A stretch of DNA of 64,000 bases from Malus domestica (GCF_042453785.1 NC_091671.1:38827001-38891000), one strand, 5' to 3'; positions 1 through 12,307 are shown, counted from the first letter of the stretch. Made by a program: numbers and translations. The notes: a model not told the origin generated them from the sequence alone.

Positions 1-3000
1 TGCCGAGCTACCCCTGAGGCAATTGTCAAGTATCATTCCCATCGTGAGTCTAACTTTGCTCATGTGGAACATCCTGAAGATGCTACTACATCCATGGATA
101 TACCAGATATTCATAAGGCATCAGCTCCTATGGACGAATAAGTTTTATTCTTCTAGACATGTTTTAGGGTGTTTTTACCCCTAGTGGCCAAACCCACTAG
201 GAGTGGTTGGACCCTCCCTAATTTTAAAGTTTATGGTTGAATTTTTAGACAATTTTTCTAAGTATTTGGAACAATTTTTTGGTTTTGGTTTTTTTGAATT
301 ATGGATAATTAGTTTATGGATATTATTTCTCGAATTGATTAATTGAATGAATATAATTATATTTATGCATGTGACCAAATCAATCAATTTATTTCTAGAT
401 ATGTCTAGTGGGGAAGTTAGTTGTCTGGCTAATAGTGCTACCACGTCCACCATATTGTGTAAGCGATACTATTTTACTAACTTTGTACCTAAGAACTCAC
501 TTCTGACAACTCTCTCACTCTCATCCAACCTGATTGAAGGATACGAAAATGCTCGTATCATGTTGCCTAACGGTACTGTCTTAAACATTAAATAGGCCCT
601 ATATTATCCATGTTTCAGAAGAATGTTGCTGAGTTTTAGAGATATGCGAGATAATCAATATCATATTGAAACCACTGAAGATAATGGATCTAAATTTCTT
701 TGTATCACTTCTTACAAGTATGGCCAGAAGAGTATTCACGAGAAGTTGGAACGTCTCCCGAGTTGTATATAACAGCCATTCGCAGCATAGAAGCCCACCA
801 TGTGGCTGACCATGTGCTTAAGTTCCAGAGCACTTTGCTATTTTGGCATGACCGTATGGGACATCCCGAACGTGACATGATGCACCGTATCCTCAAATCA
901 TCACATAGGCATCATTTACCTCCCTATGTTGGATTCCCACCATGTAAAAAGTGTTCTTTAGGGAAGTTGAATACTCAACCCTCCATTACAAAGATTATTC
1001 ACAATCCTCTTAAGTTTCTTCAGCGGATTCAAAGGGATATTTGTGGACTTATCCAACCAACATAGGGATTATTTAGATACTTTACGGTGTTGGTTGATGC
1101 ATCGACATGATGGTCACATGTTTGCTTATTGTCCACACACAACACTGCATTTGTGAAACTCCTAGCATAAATTATTAAGTTAAGGGCTCACCACCTTGAT
1201 TATCCGATCAAGTCGATTTGACTGAATAACGCTAAAGAGGTTACGTCACATACTTTTGACGATTATTGCATGTTAATAGGGATTGAAGTCGAACATCATA
1301 TACCTCATGTTCACACCAAAAATGTCTTGGTAGAAGCTTTCATAAAGCACCTTAAATTGATATCTCAGACTTTGGTTATGCGAACCAAATTGCCTGTATT
1401 TGTATGAGGCTATGGAATATTGCACGAAGCTACATTGGTCCGCCTGAGGCCCACTACTACCCAACCTCATTTACAGTTACAATTGCTTACTAGATATGAG
1501 TCTGACGTCTCACATTTATGTGTGTTTGGGTGCGTAGTTTATGTGCCAAAAGTGCTGCCATTACATACCAAAATGGGTCCTTAGAGAAAAATGAGAATCT
1601 ACGTCTGTTATGATTTGCCATCAATTATTCGCTACTTCAGACCCTTGACAGGAGATCTCATTATTACACGTTTTGCGGATTGTCACTTTGATAAGACAGC
1701 TTTCCCTTCGTTAGGGGGAGATAAACATGTTAACGTTCCTGAAGAACGCCGCGAATTGTCGCGGTATGCTCCCACTATGTCTCATTTAGATCCATGCACT
1801 ACCCAGTCTGAAACTGAGGTACAACAAATTATAGATCTTCAGAGCATTGTTCAAAGCATGCCAGATGTTTTTTTTACTAATCTAGCTAAGGTGACAAAAT
1901 CACATATACCTGCTACAAACGCACCTGCAATGACATACGTACCTCCGGTATGCCGTTACACCGCTTGGGAAGGCTGGACCACCCCCGAATGTGGGGAGGC
2001 CACACCTTTCACGCGCATCAGTACATTGGCAGCTAGCCAATCATCTGCTCCAATCCTGAAGTGTGGCAGACCCCCTGGTCAAAAGGATTCACAACCCCAG
2101 AAGAGGAAACGACATAAACTACTGACTTTAGTTTGAATCCGACCATCGCTCACTCATCTGTTTCAACACATGAGGTTATTCTAGACTACGATGATGTCTT
2201 AGACGAGACAACCTGACCTCTTGAGAATTGCAAGATTTCGATCCACTATGCAGTATTGGATGAGGTTTGGAATTAAAATGAGATAATGGTCGACAATGCA
2301 TTTGCGTACACAGTAGCTACTGACATCATATTTAGCAATGACATTAAACCATGTTCCATTGATGAATGCTAACATATAATGGATTGGTCAAACTTTGGAA
2401 ACAATCAATCTAGGTCGAACTCGATTCGCTTGTGAAACATAAGGTGTTTGGACCTATAGCTCCTACTCCACCACATGTGAAGCCAATGGGCTACAAATGG
2501 GTTTTCGTGAAGAAGCGTAATGAGAAAAATGAAATAGTGCGATACAAAGCATGCCTCATAGCGTAAAGCTTCTCTCAACGCCCTGGGATTGATTACAAGG
2601 AGACGTATTCCCCCGTAACGGACATTATAACGTTATGCTACCTAATCAGTTTGGTAGTTTCAGAAAAACTGAATATGCAGCTTACGGACGTGGCAACCAC
2701 ATATCTCTATGGGGATCTAGATACGGAAATCAACATGAAAGTTCCAGATTGACTGGGTCAAATAGTTCTAGACCACGAAACACTCTTACTATTAGATTGA
2801 GAAGATCACTCTACGGATTGAAACAATATGGACGGATATGGTATAACCGTTTGAGTGAGTATTTGACAAGTCAGGATTATGTGAACAACGAACTATGCCC
2901 ATGTGTGTTCATAAAAAAGTCAAATTCTGGATTTGAGATCGTTGCAGTTTATGTTGACGACATGAACCTTATCGGAACTCCTGCAAAGCTTGAGGAAATT

Positions 3001-4417
3001 GTCGTTCACTTGAAATCAAAACGTGAGATGAAAGATCTTGGGGAAACTCGATATTGTCTCGGCTTGGAGATTGAGATTGTTCAGATAGAATCCTAGTAGA
3101 TTAATCGAACTACACCCAAAAGGTGTTGTGACGTTTTAATGAGGATAAACTGAAGCATTCGAGTACTCATATGGTTGTTCGGACTTTAGATGTTAAACGA
3201 GATCTCTTCCATCCAAGAAGGATGATGAAGAGATTTTGGAACCTAAAGTTCTATACCTAAGTGCAATTGGAGCTTTATTGTACTTGGCTCAATGCACTAG
3301 ACTCGACATCTCATTCCCTATTAATCTTTTGGCTAGATACAACAATGCGCCCACGCACAGACATTGGAATGTTGTTAAAGACATTTTTCTCTACCTCAAA
3401 GGTACCACAGATTTAGGCTTGTTTTACACCCACGAATCCTCGAAAGGAACCGCCGCCCTCCTTGGTTCTCAGGTTGATTCACGCCATGTTGATTACTTAG
3501 ATGTTGGATATCTATCTGACTTACATAGGGCACATTTTCAAACGGGCCATGTCTTTACAGTTGGAGACACCGCTATATCTTGGAAGTCTACCAAGCAAAT
3601 GCTAGCTGCGACTTCTTCAAACCATGCTGAGATCCTTGACCTGCATGAAGCATCGCGTGAATGCTTTTGTTAAAAGCAGTTATGGAACATATTTGAAGCA
3701 CTAGTTGTCTTACTTCCGTCGTTAACCTTTCTACGACGATCTTTGAAGACAATGCATCATGTATCGAGCAGTTAAAAAAGGGATACATCAAAGAAGACAA
3801 CACCAAACACATAACGCCAAAGTTCTTTTGTTCTCACCAACAACAACAACATCAGAACATTAAAGTCAAGCAAATCCATTCCTAGGACAACCTAGCCAAT
3901 CTCTTTACCAAATCATTGCACAAGTCTATTTTTCAAGAGCTCATCCAAGGAATCGGTATGCGTAAATTACCTGGGTTAAATCACTTGTAGTTCTCTTATT
4001 TGGAAGTTATGTCTAACTCAAGAGAAGTATCATGAAGTATACTCACTTGCTCTTAATGTACTTTTTTTCTTACGATTATGAGCATTTTTCCCATTGGGTT
4101 TTTGCTACCTAACGAGGTTTTGATGAGGCACCCATCCTGGGATGATTATACTCCGTTGAGTTTACTACTTTCGTCCTGTTTCACATTTATTTTAGATATT
4201 ATGAATACTTCTCACTTTTCTCCTTAGTCTATGGTTTTTCACCTGCCTTAGGTTTTACCATAGCAAGATTTTGTGAGTTTTACTACCAATGCATACTTTC
4301 TTTAAATTTGAGACTCGCATTCGCCCGTTGTGTCGCCGACTTCATTAACTGTTCTACCTCATCTGCTGAAGATCTGATGCGATGTTTTGTTTGAGTATTT
4401 ACACACTCAAGAATGAG
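1..4417 (+). pseudogene. Decayed Ty1/copia retrotransposon internal region (gag-pol remnant)
   Basis: Broken pieces of a copia polyprotein lie in order on the + strand. A GAG-pre-integrase segment near 820-1060 shows the WHDRMGHPERDMMHRIL and CKKCSLGKL motifs of the zinc-binding HHCC region. Integrase core remnants follow at 1250-1480 in shifting frames. Reverse transcriptase lies at 2635-3095, with the YGLKQ motif and catalytic YVDDM at about 2948-2962. RNase H lies at 3236-3670. Stops and frameshifts separate all parts, so no polyprotein can be made. The stretch 4016-4417 has no ORF and resembles the untranslated tail between pol and the 3' LTR. The 5' end lies before the window. Domain identity is secure; the lineage within copia is not assigned. 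Confidence 0.9.
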
Positions 4418-4684
4418 TGTTGCAATCATTTTTAGAATAGGAATGTGATTATGTAAATCCTAGTGTATATAGGGATATCTTTGAATATTCCTTTTAGTAG
4501 TTAATATCCTATTAGAGTTGTATTCCTAAAAGGGTAAGGATTTAACCTATCTTACTACTATAAATAAAGGCACAATGGGGTGATACAACACACACATCAC
4601 AATTAAATCTCTTTCTTCTCTCTCTTATTGTCGCCGTCATCCTCCTCTTTATTCCCTTATGTTCAGTCAAATAGGCCTACAACA
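4418..4684 (+). repeat. 3' LTR of the decayed copia element
   Basis: The segment starts TGTTG and ends CAACA, the short inverted termini typical of LTRs, and follows the RNase H remnant with a purine-rich run just before it. It contains a TATA-like motif (ctataaataaa, near 4559) and a pyrimidine-rich leader. It is 267 bp long. The partner LTR is not in the window, so the boundaries rest on the termini alone. Confidence 0.75.
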
Positions 4685-4699
4685 AAATTCTTATTTCCG

Positions 4700-5700
4700 A
4701 AAAATCTTTTTATTGAGTATTAAATTAACCTTTGTAAGGAATTTTGAAGCAGTTTTACAGTTTATTGAGTAACAAATATATATTTACTAGAATATTTGAG
4801 TCAAAAATTGAAAAACGTAGTAGTGAGGCCTGGAGCATTATCAAATGGGGTTCGACACTCAAGACTCTCAACGGAAAGTCTACCTTAAATTTCAAAAATT
4901 CACAGTGAAGCGAAGGTGAAAATAATTAGATTAAACGGTGATTTATATACGAATTTGCAAAACCGATTGAAAAACCATGAGTGTTAATCCACGTTTTTTC
5001 GTGCGCAAGGTTACCTTCAATTTGTGCGACGTATCTCGCCTTTTTTATCGTGCACAAGCTTGCCTTGTTTTGCGTGCCAAAGCCACCCTGTTTTATGTGA
5101 GCTAAGTTCGTCTTGTTTTGCGTGCCATTATTCGCCTCGTTCTACATGAGTTGAGTTCGCCTCGTTTTGCATGCGTCGAACTCGCCTAACACCCATGTTT
5201 TTTTTTTGTTGACAAAATTGCAAATTTTTATTTTCACAAAAAAAAAAATTCCTGAGTATTAAGTTAAACTTTTTAAGGAATTTGGAAGCAGTTTAACAGT
5301 TTATTGAGCAACAAATGTATATTTACTAGAATATTTGAGCCGAAAAATTAAAAAATAATTAAAATACATAGTAGTGAGGCATAAAGCATTTCAAATGGGG
5401 TTCGACACTCAAGTATCTCAATGGAAAGTCTCACTTTAATTTTCAAAACTTCACAATGAGGCGAAGATGAAAATAAATAGATTGAACGGTGATTTATACA
5501 CGAATTTGCAAAACCGACTGAAAACCGTGAGTGTTAAATCCACCTTTTTTTTGTAAAAAATGCAAATTTTTTATTTTCTCGAAATATTTTTCGTGAGTAT
5601 TGAGGAAATCTTGATAATGTATTTGGCAGCAGACTTACGATTTATTAAGCAATAAGTGCATATTATGTAGAATATTTAAGCCGAAAAGTAAAAAAAGAAG
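4700..5700. repeat. Duplicated AT-rich repeat unit (two full copies, one partial)
   Basis: A unit beginning near 4715 (gagtattaaattaacc) recurs near 5254 and again, shorter and more diverged, near 5595. The first two copies align for over 300 bp, sharing for example the phrase tcaaatggggttcgacactc. The spacing is about 539 bp and then 341 bp. The extra 200 bp in the first interval is the minisatellite listed separately. No coding capacity is seen. It could be a fragment of a long retrotransposon LTR or an unclassified dispersed repeat. Confidence 0.7.
4987..5190. repeat. Degenerate minisatellite, period about 24-25 bp
   Basis: About six to eight successive units share the theme gcctygttttgcgtgcc followed by a variable 8-9 base end. 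Examples begin near 5063, 5110 and 5160. The array separates copies one and two of the surrounding larger repeat. Units differ by 20-40 percent, so the array is old. Confidence 0.65.
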
Positions 5701-6530
5701 TGAACAATATAGAGATGTTAAAATCTATATTTAGTGTATATTTTAATTTTTTTTAATTAGAGATGTTAAAATCACTTGTAGGTGAGGTTTAAACGAAAAA
5801 TAGCAAAATTTTGTTTTGTTATATAGTATTTCACTCTCTTTTGGTTGACAAAGATAATTCTATTAATATGTAATTTAGATTTAGACAAAAGAAAAATTAA
5901 CAAAAAAAGTTCAAATATTTTAAAATGTTTAAGTTTTAAATCATTAATTACAAGTGTTTAAATACAAATTATAATAGATTTTGCATGAAAAATTATATTT
6001 TAAAAAGCATGAATATGATAGTTTGTTGTAGTCGTGTAAGAAAAATAAAAGAAAAAATAACAAAAATGTACAAACAAAACCAAACCACAACCCCTACCGT
6101 CATCACCCTCACACTTTCACACTCCGTCCCTCACCCTTCCTTTTTCCTTCACAAACAAAACCACAACCCCCCAAACCGCCGCAGCCACCCTCACCCTATC
6201 ACCCAAGTCCATGGCTGGGCTAACCACCGCCACTCCCACCAGAAAATCACCTCAGATTTATCGCAATCCATGAGGCCAACGAGGTCTATTTTCTGACGAG
6301 GCCGACGAGGTATGCTTTCTGTTAGGACCCTTTGGGCCACCGTAGGTTACTAGTATTTATTAGGCCACTGCTAATGTTAAGAGTACTAAATCCTAGTTAT
6401 CCTTTTGTGTATTTAAACTACTATGTTCATCTGAATAGGTTGTTATCTTATTTCTTAATTTCTTTGCATTTTCCTTTTCTCTTCTCTTTCTACGAAATGG
6501 GTCCTATCATTTTCCGACGAGGCCGAGGCC
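5700..6530. other. AT-rich spacer followed by a CCA-rich stretch; no gene recognised
   Basis: From 5700 to about 6060 the sequence is strongly A+T rich with no coding signal. From 6060 to 6300 it becomes rich in CCA/CCC and could encode a low-complexity peptide on the + strand, but codon choice and composition look like a repeat or leader. Nothing recognisable is encoded. Confidence 0.5.
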
Positions 6531-6532
6531 TA

Positions 6533-6790
6533 TTTACCCAGTTAACGACATTGTTGCAGACAAGCCCATGGACATCATCAGTTTCGCCAACCGGATCAAG
6601 TCTACCCCGAAATTTTGGATATGCTCAAAATCGATCCCCTGGCGGCGAAGCAACTCGACCAAGTTGTGCGCGCGGGCTCCCTCCCCGACGTCAACAGGCA
6701 TAATTCGGCCAAATGGGCCGGTGCCTACCACGGTCTCGCCTTCCGTACGACGATGGCACAGAGGGTGCCGTCGTAGAAGGTCTCGATGAG
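6533..6790 (+). pseudogene. Unidentified protein-coding fragment (frameshifted)
   Basis: A GC-richer island inside AT-rich DNA. One frame reads MDIISFANRIK from 6568. A second frame, entered by a shift near 6600, then reads on from YPEILDMLKIDPLAAKQLDQ for about 60 residues to a stop near 6777. The peptide has normal amino-acid composition with alternating hydrophobic residues, unlike random translation. I do not recognise the family. It resembles a captured or relic exon; no start context, splice structure or neighbouring exons could be found. Chance coding cannot be excluded. Confidence 0.35.
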
Positions 6791-7889
6791 ATGGAGGAGG
6801 AGAGGGAATGAGGTTTAAAAGTTGGAGGCTTTGGCGGTGGGTTTTGTGGTTGGGGTTTCGGGGGAAGAATTGCGGGGAGAGTTTCAGTGGTGGAGGAGAA
6901 ATAGGAGATATTATTTTTATTAATTTTAATTTTTTTTAGAACTAAAGAATATGTAATTAGTAGAAGCTCTTATAAGTCTGCCTTGACTTGCCAAACCCAA
7001 CTGAATTGCCAGTTCTGTTGACCTAAACTGGTTCTGACTTATAAGCGCTTTACAATTCCAGATTATCCCAATCTTTTTCGTTACTTGCGGGTTTGCCAAC
7101 AGGATCCTTTCCAGGTCTTCTTTGTGAGGATCCTGAGGATCCGTAAATCGTATCTATTTATCGTACATCATACGGTTAATTTTTATCAGATACTATTTGT
7201 ATTTAATTTTAAATACAAAAATTAAAATGATTTCTTACTGCACGATGTACGATGAATAAACACGATTCAAGGATCCCTGGAATCCTCACAAAAAGAATCC
7301 GGATTCGTGGGTTTGGAGTTGACCTACATTTTTATTTGGTTGGATTCTTACTGAACAAAAAAATATATCAACATCCTCTCATCCAATATTCTAGTGGATA
7401 AAGTGTTGAGTTTCTACTCATGTATATTGGGTTTGAAATCCCCCCCTCCCCTAAATTATTGTAAAAAAAAGTACATTTTTGCTTGCCACCCCAAAGTAGT
7501 GGCGGGCATCACTACTATATTGATTGTTGTTAGATGACTGCAATCTAATCTATCCATTACATAAATTTTGAAAGTTGAACTCGTCTAATTGCAATTAATG
7601 TGATTGTGATGATCATCAACGCTTAAGGGCGATGGGCAATAATATCTGTATTAAGGTGCACGATATTAAAATAACTACCTAACCCCGAGATGATTAGGCT
7701 AAGGAAAATTTTATTTGAACCCATATAACCTATTTTCACACCCAACTTACTCTCTACACCCTAATTATTTGTAATTAAACTATCAATATCTCTTTAAACC
7801 CAAATTGACTACCTAAATTATCCTAACAAACCCAATTCAATATGCAAATTTATTTCTACACCCATTTAAAATAGAAACCCAAAATCAAA

Positions 7890-8042
7890 GGAAAACTAAT
7901 GAAAAGGGCTTGAAAACTTTGAGTTTTAATGATAAGGACAAAATAAAGGGTAAAGTGAATAGTACCAGGATTGACTTTTTAGTGTAAAAATGTGGTTTTT
8001 CGTTAAAGTGAACAGTATCAGGTGCTTTTCGTTAAAGTTCCC
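7890..8042. mobile_element. 153-bp MITE nested in the Pack-MULE-like element
   Basis: A perfect 10-bp direct repeat, caaaatcaaa, lies at 7880-7889 and 8043-8052 and brackets the insert. The insert begins ggaaaactaatgaaaa and ends as the inverse of ggaactttaacgaaaa. A second copy of the same family lies at 51410-51562 with its own 9-bp duplication. Size and 9-10-bp duplications fit a Mutator-like MITE. It inserted after the host element. Confidence 0.85.
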
Positions 8043-8190
8043 CAAAATCAAAGCATATGTTCTTTTCCCTACAAAGTTGTTCTCGATAAATTCCAATTCC
8101 ACTAGGATCTTGCAAGTTCATAGCATTACAAAGCAAAAGCGACACATAGAGTATCACTACTGGGATTAGAAAAAAATTCACAGAATATTT

Positions 8191-8568
8191 TCACTGTTCT
8201 TTTTGTTTATCCCTCCCCAACTTCTCTAGCTTTTGTATAACTGTAATGTTCCCATCCTCATTTAAGTCGTGGCTTTCTTTGTGGCTATCTTCAAATTGCC
8301 TAACGAAAGGATTTGACAAACTCAAAGCAGCAGCTGCTGCAACTGCGCATGCTAGCACTAAATTATCTCTGAAACTCTTCTTCTTAATTAAGACTTGAAT
8401 AACAGTGAACATCCTAGAGTGACAAGGACTCATAGGGTAATGAGCCATGGCCCTCCCTAGAGGTGTCAGTCTTCCATCTTTGTCAAGTGCTTGAACACTC
8501 TTCAAGCAACACTCTTCTTTATCCAAGGCATCACCATACATAGGAGGTGGAAGAGGAAAATTGAATAC
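8191..8568 (-). pseudogene. DEAH-box RNA helicase (DHX37/Dhr1-type) exon fragment
   Basis: The minus strand reads VFNFPLPPP, then ALDKDGRLTPLGRAMAHYPM, then SPCHSRMFTVIQ and LVLACAVAAAAALSLSNPF. This is the region after the helicase core (HA2/ratchet) of DEAH-box RNA helicases, closest by memory to the ribosome-biogenesis helicase DHX37/Dhr1 (FAS4-like in plants). A splice acceptor cag precedes the first codon at 8568, so genomic DNA with intron sequence was captured, not a cDNA. The helicase motifs I-VI are absent, so this fragment cannot be an active helicase. It lies inside terminal inverted repeats at 7700-8821, which explains its isolation. Confidence 0.8.
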
Positions 8569-8830
8569 CTGGACACCCAAAAAAAGGTCATACTATCTTC
8601 TTAATCTTCTCATAATGCTTAATGAACCCGAATTCACAAAAGGTTGCATGATGACAAATATTTGATTATTGGGTGTGAGTTTATTAATAATTTTTAGTTT
8701 TATTGTTTATTTATCTTGTACTTAATAGTAATTATACAATAAGATAAAAAAGACCATTCACATTTAAAATTTAAGTTGGGTGTGAAGTGAGGTTATTTGG
8801 GTTTAAATAAAATTTCCCTTAGGATAAGGG

Positions 8831-10541
8831 TTTGATTCCATACAATATATATGTCTGGAGTTCGTTTTTTCTCAAGGCCGGAAAAATGGCATATATTCAA
8901 TGTTAATATAAGATGATTATGTACAATGAATCATTTGAGCTTATTGCTTGTTGTATTAAAGAGAAAATTTTCACTTCAAGAAACTGAATTATAGATACCA
9001 ATTAAAACCTTTGAACTCAAAATTTTACCCTTTTAATTTAAATACTATATTCCAAACTATTTTAATAAGGGTAGATTCAAACTTAGGTATAAAATGGCGG
9101 ATACACCAACTGATCTAAAATTAAATATTTAAAGTCCCCGTTTTTGCCATCCTAAATGTTTCTGTGAATCAGCTGGTCCATTTTTACATTACACACGTTT
9201 AATTGTACCTTGATGTGTTTTCAAAGTGACGCATACCAAAGCTTGGTTCTCAATAATTATCATAGAACAATTAAGAAGATACCTGCAAAACCTAACTTTT
9301 AACATCTTGCTTATGTATCAAAATGTGGGACCCTCCATTCCAAAACCATACTTGATTTGGTAGCGTTGGTAAGGTGGTTAAGAAAAATAGGGCACTTGCA
9401 CCTCCCTCCCCACTGCATCTTCATACATATGGCTTATTAAAAAATGGAAGACTTGCTCTTGGTGGATAAAATTGATAGGTTTATTGATATTTTGACATAT
9501 AAGTTAAATATTAGATAAACTTTTATATTCATTCGTTTAAATCATTGTTTGACATTATCTAAAGTTTCTTTTTTTCTTTGGGGGTCAAACGATAGATTTG
9601 TTAAATTATATGTTAGATTAAGGAGCCAACGAAGTTCGAATCCACACCGTAGTGCAAGGGCAACATTCCTCTCCATCATTGTGGTAGAGGGTCACTTGCC
9701 CCTAAAGTTTCATTTTAAATTCTCACGTTTTAAGCAAATTTTCATCATTTCTATTGAAGGCAATTGATGTCAAATTAACATATCGATATTTACATCGATA
9801 CCGATATTTTAAACATTGATCATAAAAAAATGATATTAAAAAAATCAACTAGTTTGTGATGTAGTTTTAAGTCATCTACGGAGAAGTAGATTTTAATCAG
9901 ACTACTACAATGAGACGAGAACATTATTCTAACTAATTGGACTAAATCAAATCTGCAGGGTCAGCCAACCAGCCAACATCAGAGCGTTACGTGAAAAATA
10001 ACTGCAACGACCAAATAGGAAGAGGGGTTTACCCAACCCAACCCAACCCACTTCCACGTCCACGTCCATTGTACACACTCAAATTACCGAAATACCCCTC
10101 ATTATGATAAAACCACTAGAACAATATTATTGACATTTATTTTGAAAAAAAATAATTATTTATATATTTGGATACTTGCCAGACCCTTTATCCTAGTACA
10201 AAATTACCTTTAGGCCCTTGCATTTCTAATTTTAGATCGTTGATTTCAGAAATTTTTTGTTCACAAACTCCATGATTAATTGATATATGGTTGAACTTGA
10301 TTGAAAAAATAAAATAAGGGATGGTTGACCGTCTGGACTTTGACTTATATGATCCATCGGATAAAGTGGTAGGCTAAGAAAAATCATTTGGGATTTGAAT
10401 CTAAAAGAAGAAATCAGTCAACAACATGAGTTTAATACGAAAGTAAATTCCTATTGATAAGCTTCAGTTACATAAAGATAATTAAACTCGTAACTTTTCA
10501 AAATTTCAATCATGAGTGAGTTAAGGCTCTTATTATTAAAT
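8831..10541. other. Intergenic DNA with SINE-like fragments; no gene recognised
   Basis: AT-rich sequence. A tRNA-related SINE relic on the minus strand spans about 9560-9690 (box-B-like ggattcgaac reversed near 9637, and a T-run at its left that would be the A-tail). Short tRNA-like scraps with phrases such as ggataaagtggtaggctaag occur near 10358. Short ORFs here have no family resemblance. Confidence 0.5.
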
Positions 10542-11428
10542 GGGTAAATAATCAAAATGGTCATTGAGATTTGCACAACTTATCACTTTGGTCCATAACA
10601 TTTCAAATCAATCAAAGTGGTCCCTGAGATTGTCCACCATCCATCATTTTGGTTCTTCTGTTAAAAACTTCGTTAAGTGTCCTGGAGCTCTTGACCGGAA
10701 GTTTGGGCAATTTTCAAAGCTTCGTAACTCAATCGTTTCTTAACCAAATTCGACCCATAATATATCAACATGAAGATAGGAAAGTATAGAATAAGATTAT
10801 ATCATTTAGAAGCCCAATGGTTGCCGAAGATGGCCGAAAAATAGCCTCAAAATTGATTGGTCCGAGAGAAAACTAGAAAACTCGCCGGAAACTAGGTAAA
10901 CTTTAAACGTTCATAACTTCTTCAATATTCAACGAAATCAAGTGATTCAAAAACGAAAATCATACTTCTCGACGAGATGAAGAGAATGGTATCTTTTTAG
11001 ATGGCTAACTCACCTTGTTTTGAATCACTTGATCTTGTTGAATATTGAAGAAGTTATGAACGTTTAAAGTTTACTCAGTTTCCGGCAAATTTTCCAGTTT
11101 TCCCTCGGACCAGTCAACTTTGAGGCTATTTTCCAGCCATCTCCGGCAACCATTGGGTTTTCAAATAGGTATAATCTTATTCTACACTTTCCTATCTTCA
11201 TTTTGATATATTATGGGTCGAATTTGGTTAAGAAACGATTGAGTTACAAAACTTTGAAAATTGCCCAAACTTTTGGCTAAGAGCTCCGAGACACTTAACG
11301 GAGTTTTTAACGGAATGACCAAAATGATGGATGGTGGACAATCTCAGGGACCACTTTGATTGATTTGAAATGTTAGGGACCAAAGTGATGAGTTATGTAA
11401 ATCTCAGGGACCATTTTGGTTATTTAGC
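10542..11428. mobile_element. 887-bp foldback (long inverted repeat) element
   Basis: The left arm (10542 to about 10955) is repeated in inverse orientation from about 11022 to 11428, giving arms of roughly 410 bp around a spacer near 67 bp. Flanks attattaaat (10532-10541) and attatcaaat (11429-11438) match at 9 of 10 positions, consistent with a target-site duplication. The arms differ by scattered substitutions and small indels. No ORF of note. The 9-10-bp duplication suggests Mutator-like mobilisation. Confidence 0.85.
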
Positions 11429-11520
11429 ATTATCAAATTACTAGTTCAGTCATGTTATAACACGTATTATCGATCACTTTAAAGATTGCAATGTCAAAAG
11501 TAGCAATTAAGGGAAATCCT

Positions 11521-11728
11521 GGGTTCGTTTTGAAGTGCTTTTGAAATGACTAAAAGCGTTTTTAGAAAAATATTTTTGATTTCAAAAGCACCGCTTATGT
11601 ACTTCTTGCATGAAGCAATTCAAATGTTCTTTTTCAGAATTTACCAGTATTTTTACTAAATATTTGATTCCAAAAATATTTTTACTAGAAATATTTTCAA
11701 TTATTTTAAAACCACTTCTAAATAAGCC
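11521..11728. mobile_element. Old hAT-type MITE relic
   Basis: Starts gggttcgttttgaagtgc and ends with the inverse of ggcttatttagaagtgg. Its interior (tgactaaaagcgtttttaga) matches the element at 13386-13575. The flanking 8-mers agree only partly, so the copy is diverged. Assignment rests on similarity to the better preserved copy. Confidence 0.6.
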
Positions 11729-11870
11729 AAACATCCAACATTTCATATCACACATAATTGGAAAAACGTAACCTGATTTCCACCGTAATTCTAGTTGTAA
11801 ACAAAGGTCAAATAACGATGTGTGTTTTTAATATCCGATAAGGAAACAAATTTACACGCGCTTTAATACT

Positions 11871-12040
11871 GGGTAATGTTAGAGATATTAAATTTGAAAA
11901 CTAAATTTGCAAATTAAATTACGTGTCATCAATAGGTATAAACACATTTATTGACGTTTAAATAATAAACAAATTATTAACTTCCATGTCCTTTAATTTT
12001 CAAAATTTTGTCTACAAATTTAATCTTCATAATATTATCC
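11871..12040. mobile_element. 170-bp hAT-like MITE with perfect 8-bp duplication
   Basis: The 8-mer ttaatact lies immediately before (11863-11870) and after (12041-12048). The ends are imperfect inverted repeats: gggtaatgttagagatatta on the left and ggataatattatgaagatta read from the right. An 8-bp duplication with short inverted ends is the hAT hallmark. It lies about 270 bp upstream of the start codon at 12308, in the likely promoter. Confidence 0.85.
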
Positions 12041-12119
12041 TTAATACTGTAGATGAGGACAGAGAAAAGAAATAAATAAATTTAAAATTTTAATTTTCTC
12101 CGCATGAAAGAATCCTATT

Positions 12120-12307
12120 TGGTTCTGTTTCCTGCGAGAGGAGAGAGAGGGACTGAGAGAGAGAGAGTATTTAGTTGCGTTGCAGGTTAGAAGTTGGAAC
12201 TCAAATTACAACTCTCAACCCTTTCTCTCTCTCTCTCTCTCTCTAAAGTGAAATAAAACCCTGTCTTTCTGTCTCTCTTTCTCTCGTTTTTCTGTCTGTA
12301 TATTTCC
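12120..12307 (+). promoter_or_regulatory. Promoter/5' UTR with GA and CT dinucleotide tracts
   Basis: GA-rich runs at 12133-12167 and a CT run at 12222-12244 precede the ATG at 12308. Pyrimidine-rich leaders of this kind are common near plant transcription starts. The start site itself cannot be placed by eye. Confidence 0.45.

Larger units (their letters stand above)
7700..8821. mobile_element. Pack-MULE-like element carrying a helicase gene fragment
   Basis: Terminal inverted repeats of about 50 bp flank the segment: taaggaaaattttatttg at 7700 and, on the other strand, taagggaaattttatttaaa ending at 8821. Both then continue into a conserved cacacccaactta. The 9-bp flanks (tgattaggc and ggataaggg) agree at 6 of 9 positions, which would suit an old Mutator-type target duplication. 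No transposase is encoded. The interior holds a DEAH-helicase fragment and a nested MITE. Long TIRs, likely 9-bp duplication and captured exon together fit a Pack-MULE; the superfamily is inferred. Confidence 0.65.

Noticed and set aside
181..453. 90-codon minus-strand ORF
   Set aside because: Low-complexity Asn/Ile-rich translation of A+T-rich spacer in a dead copia element.
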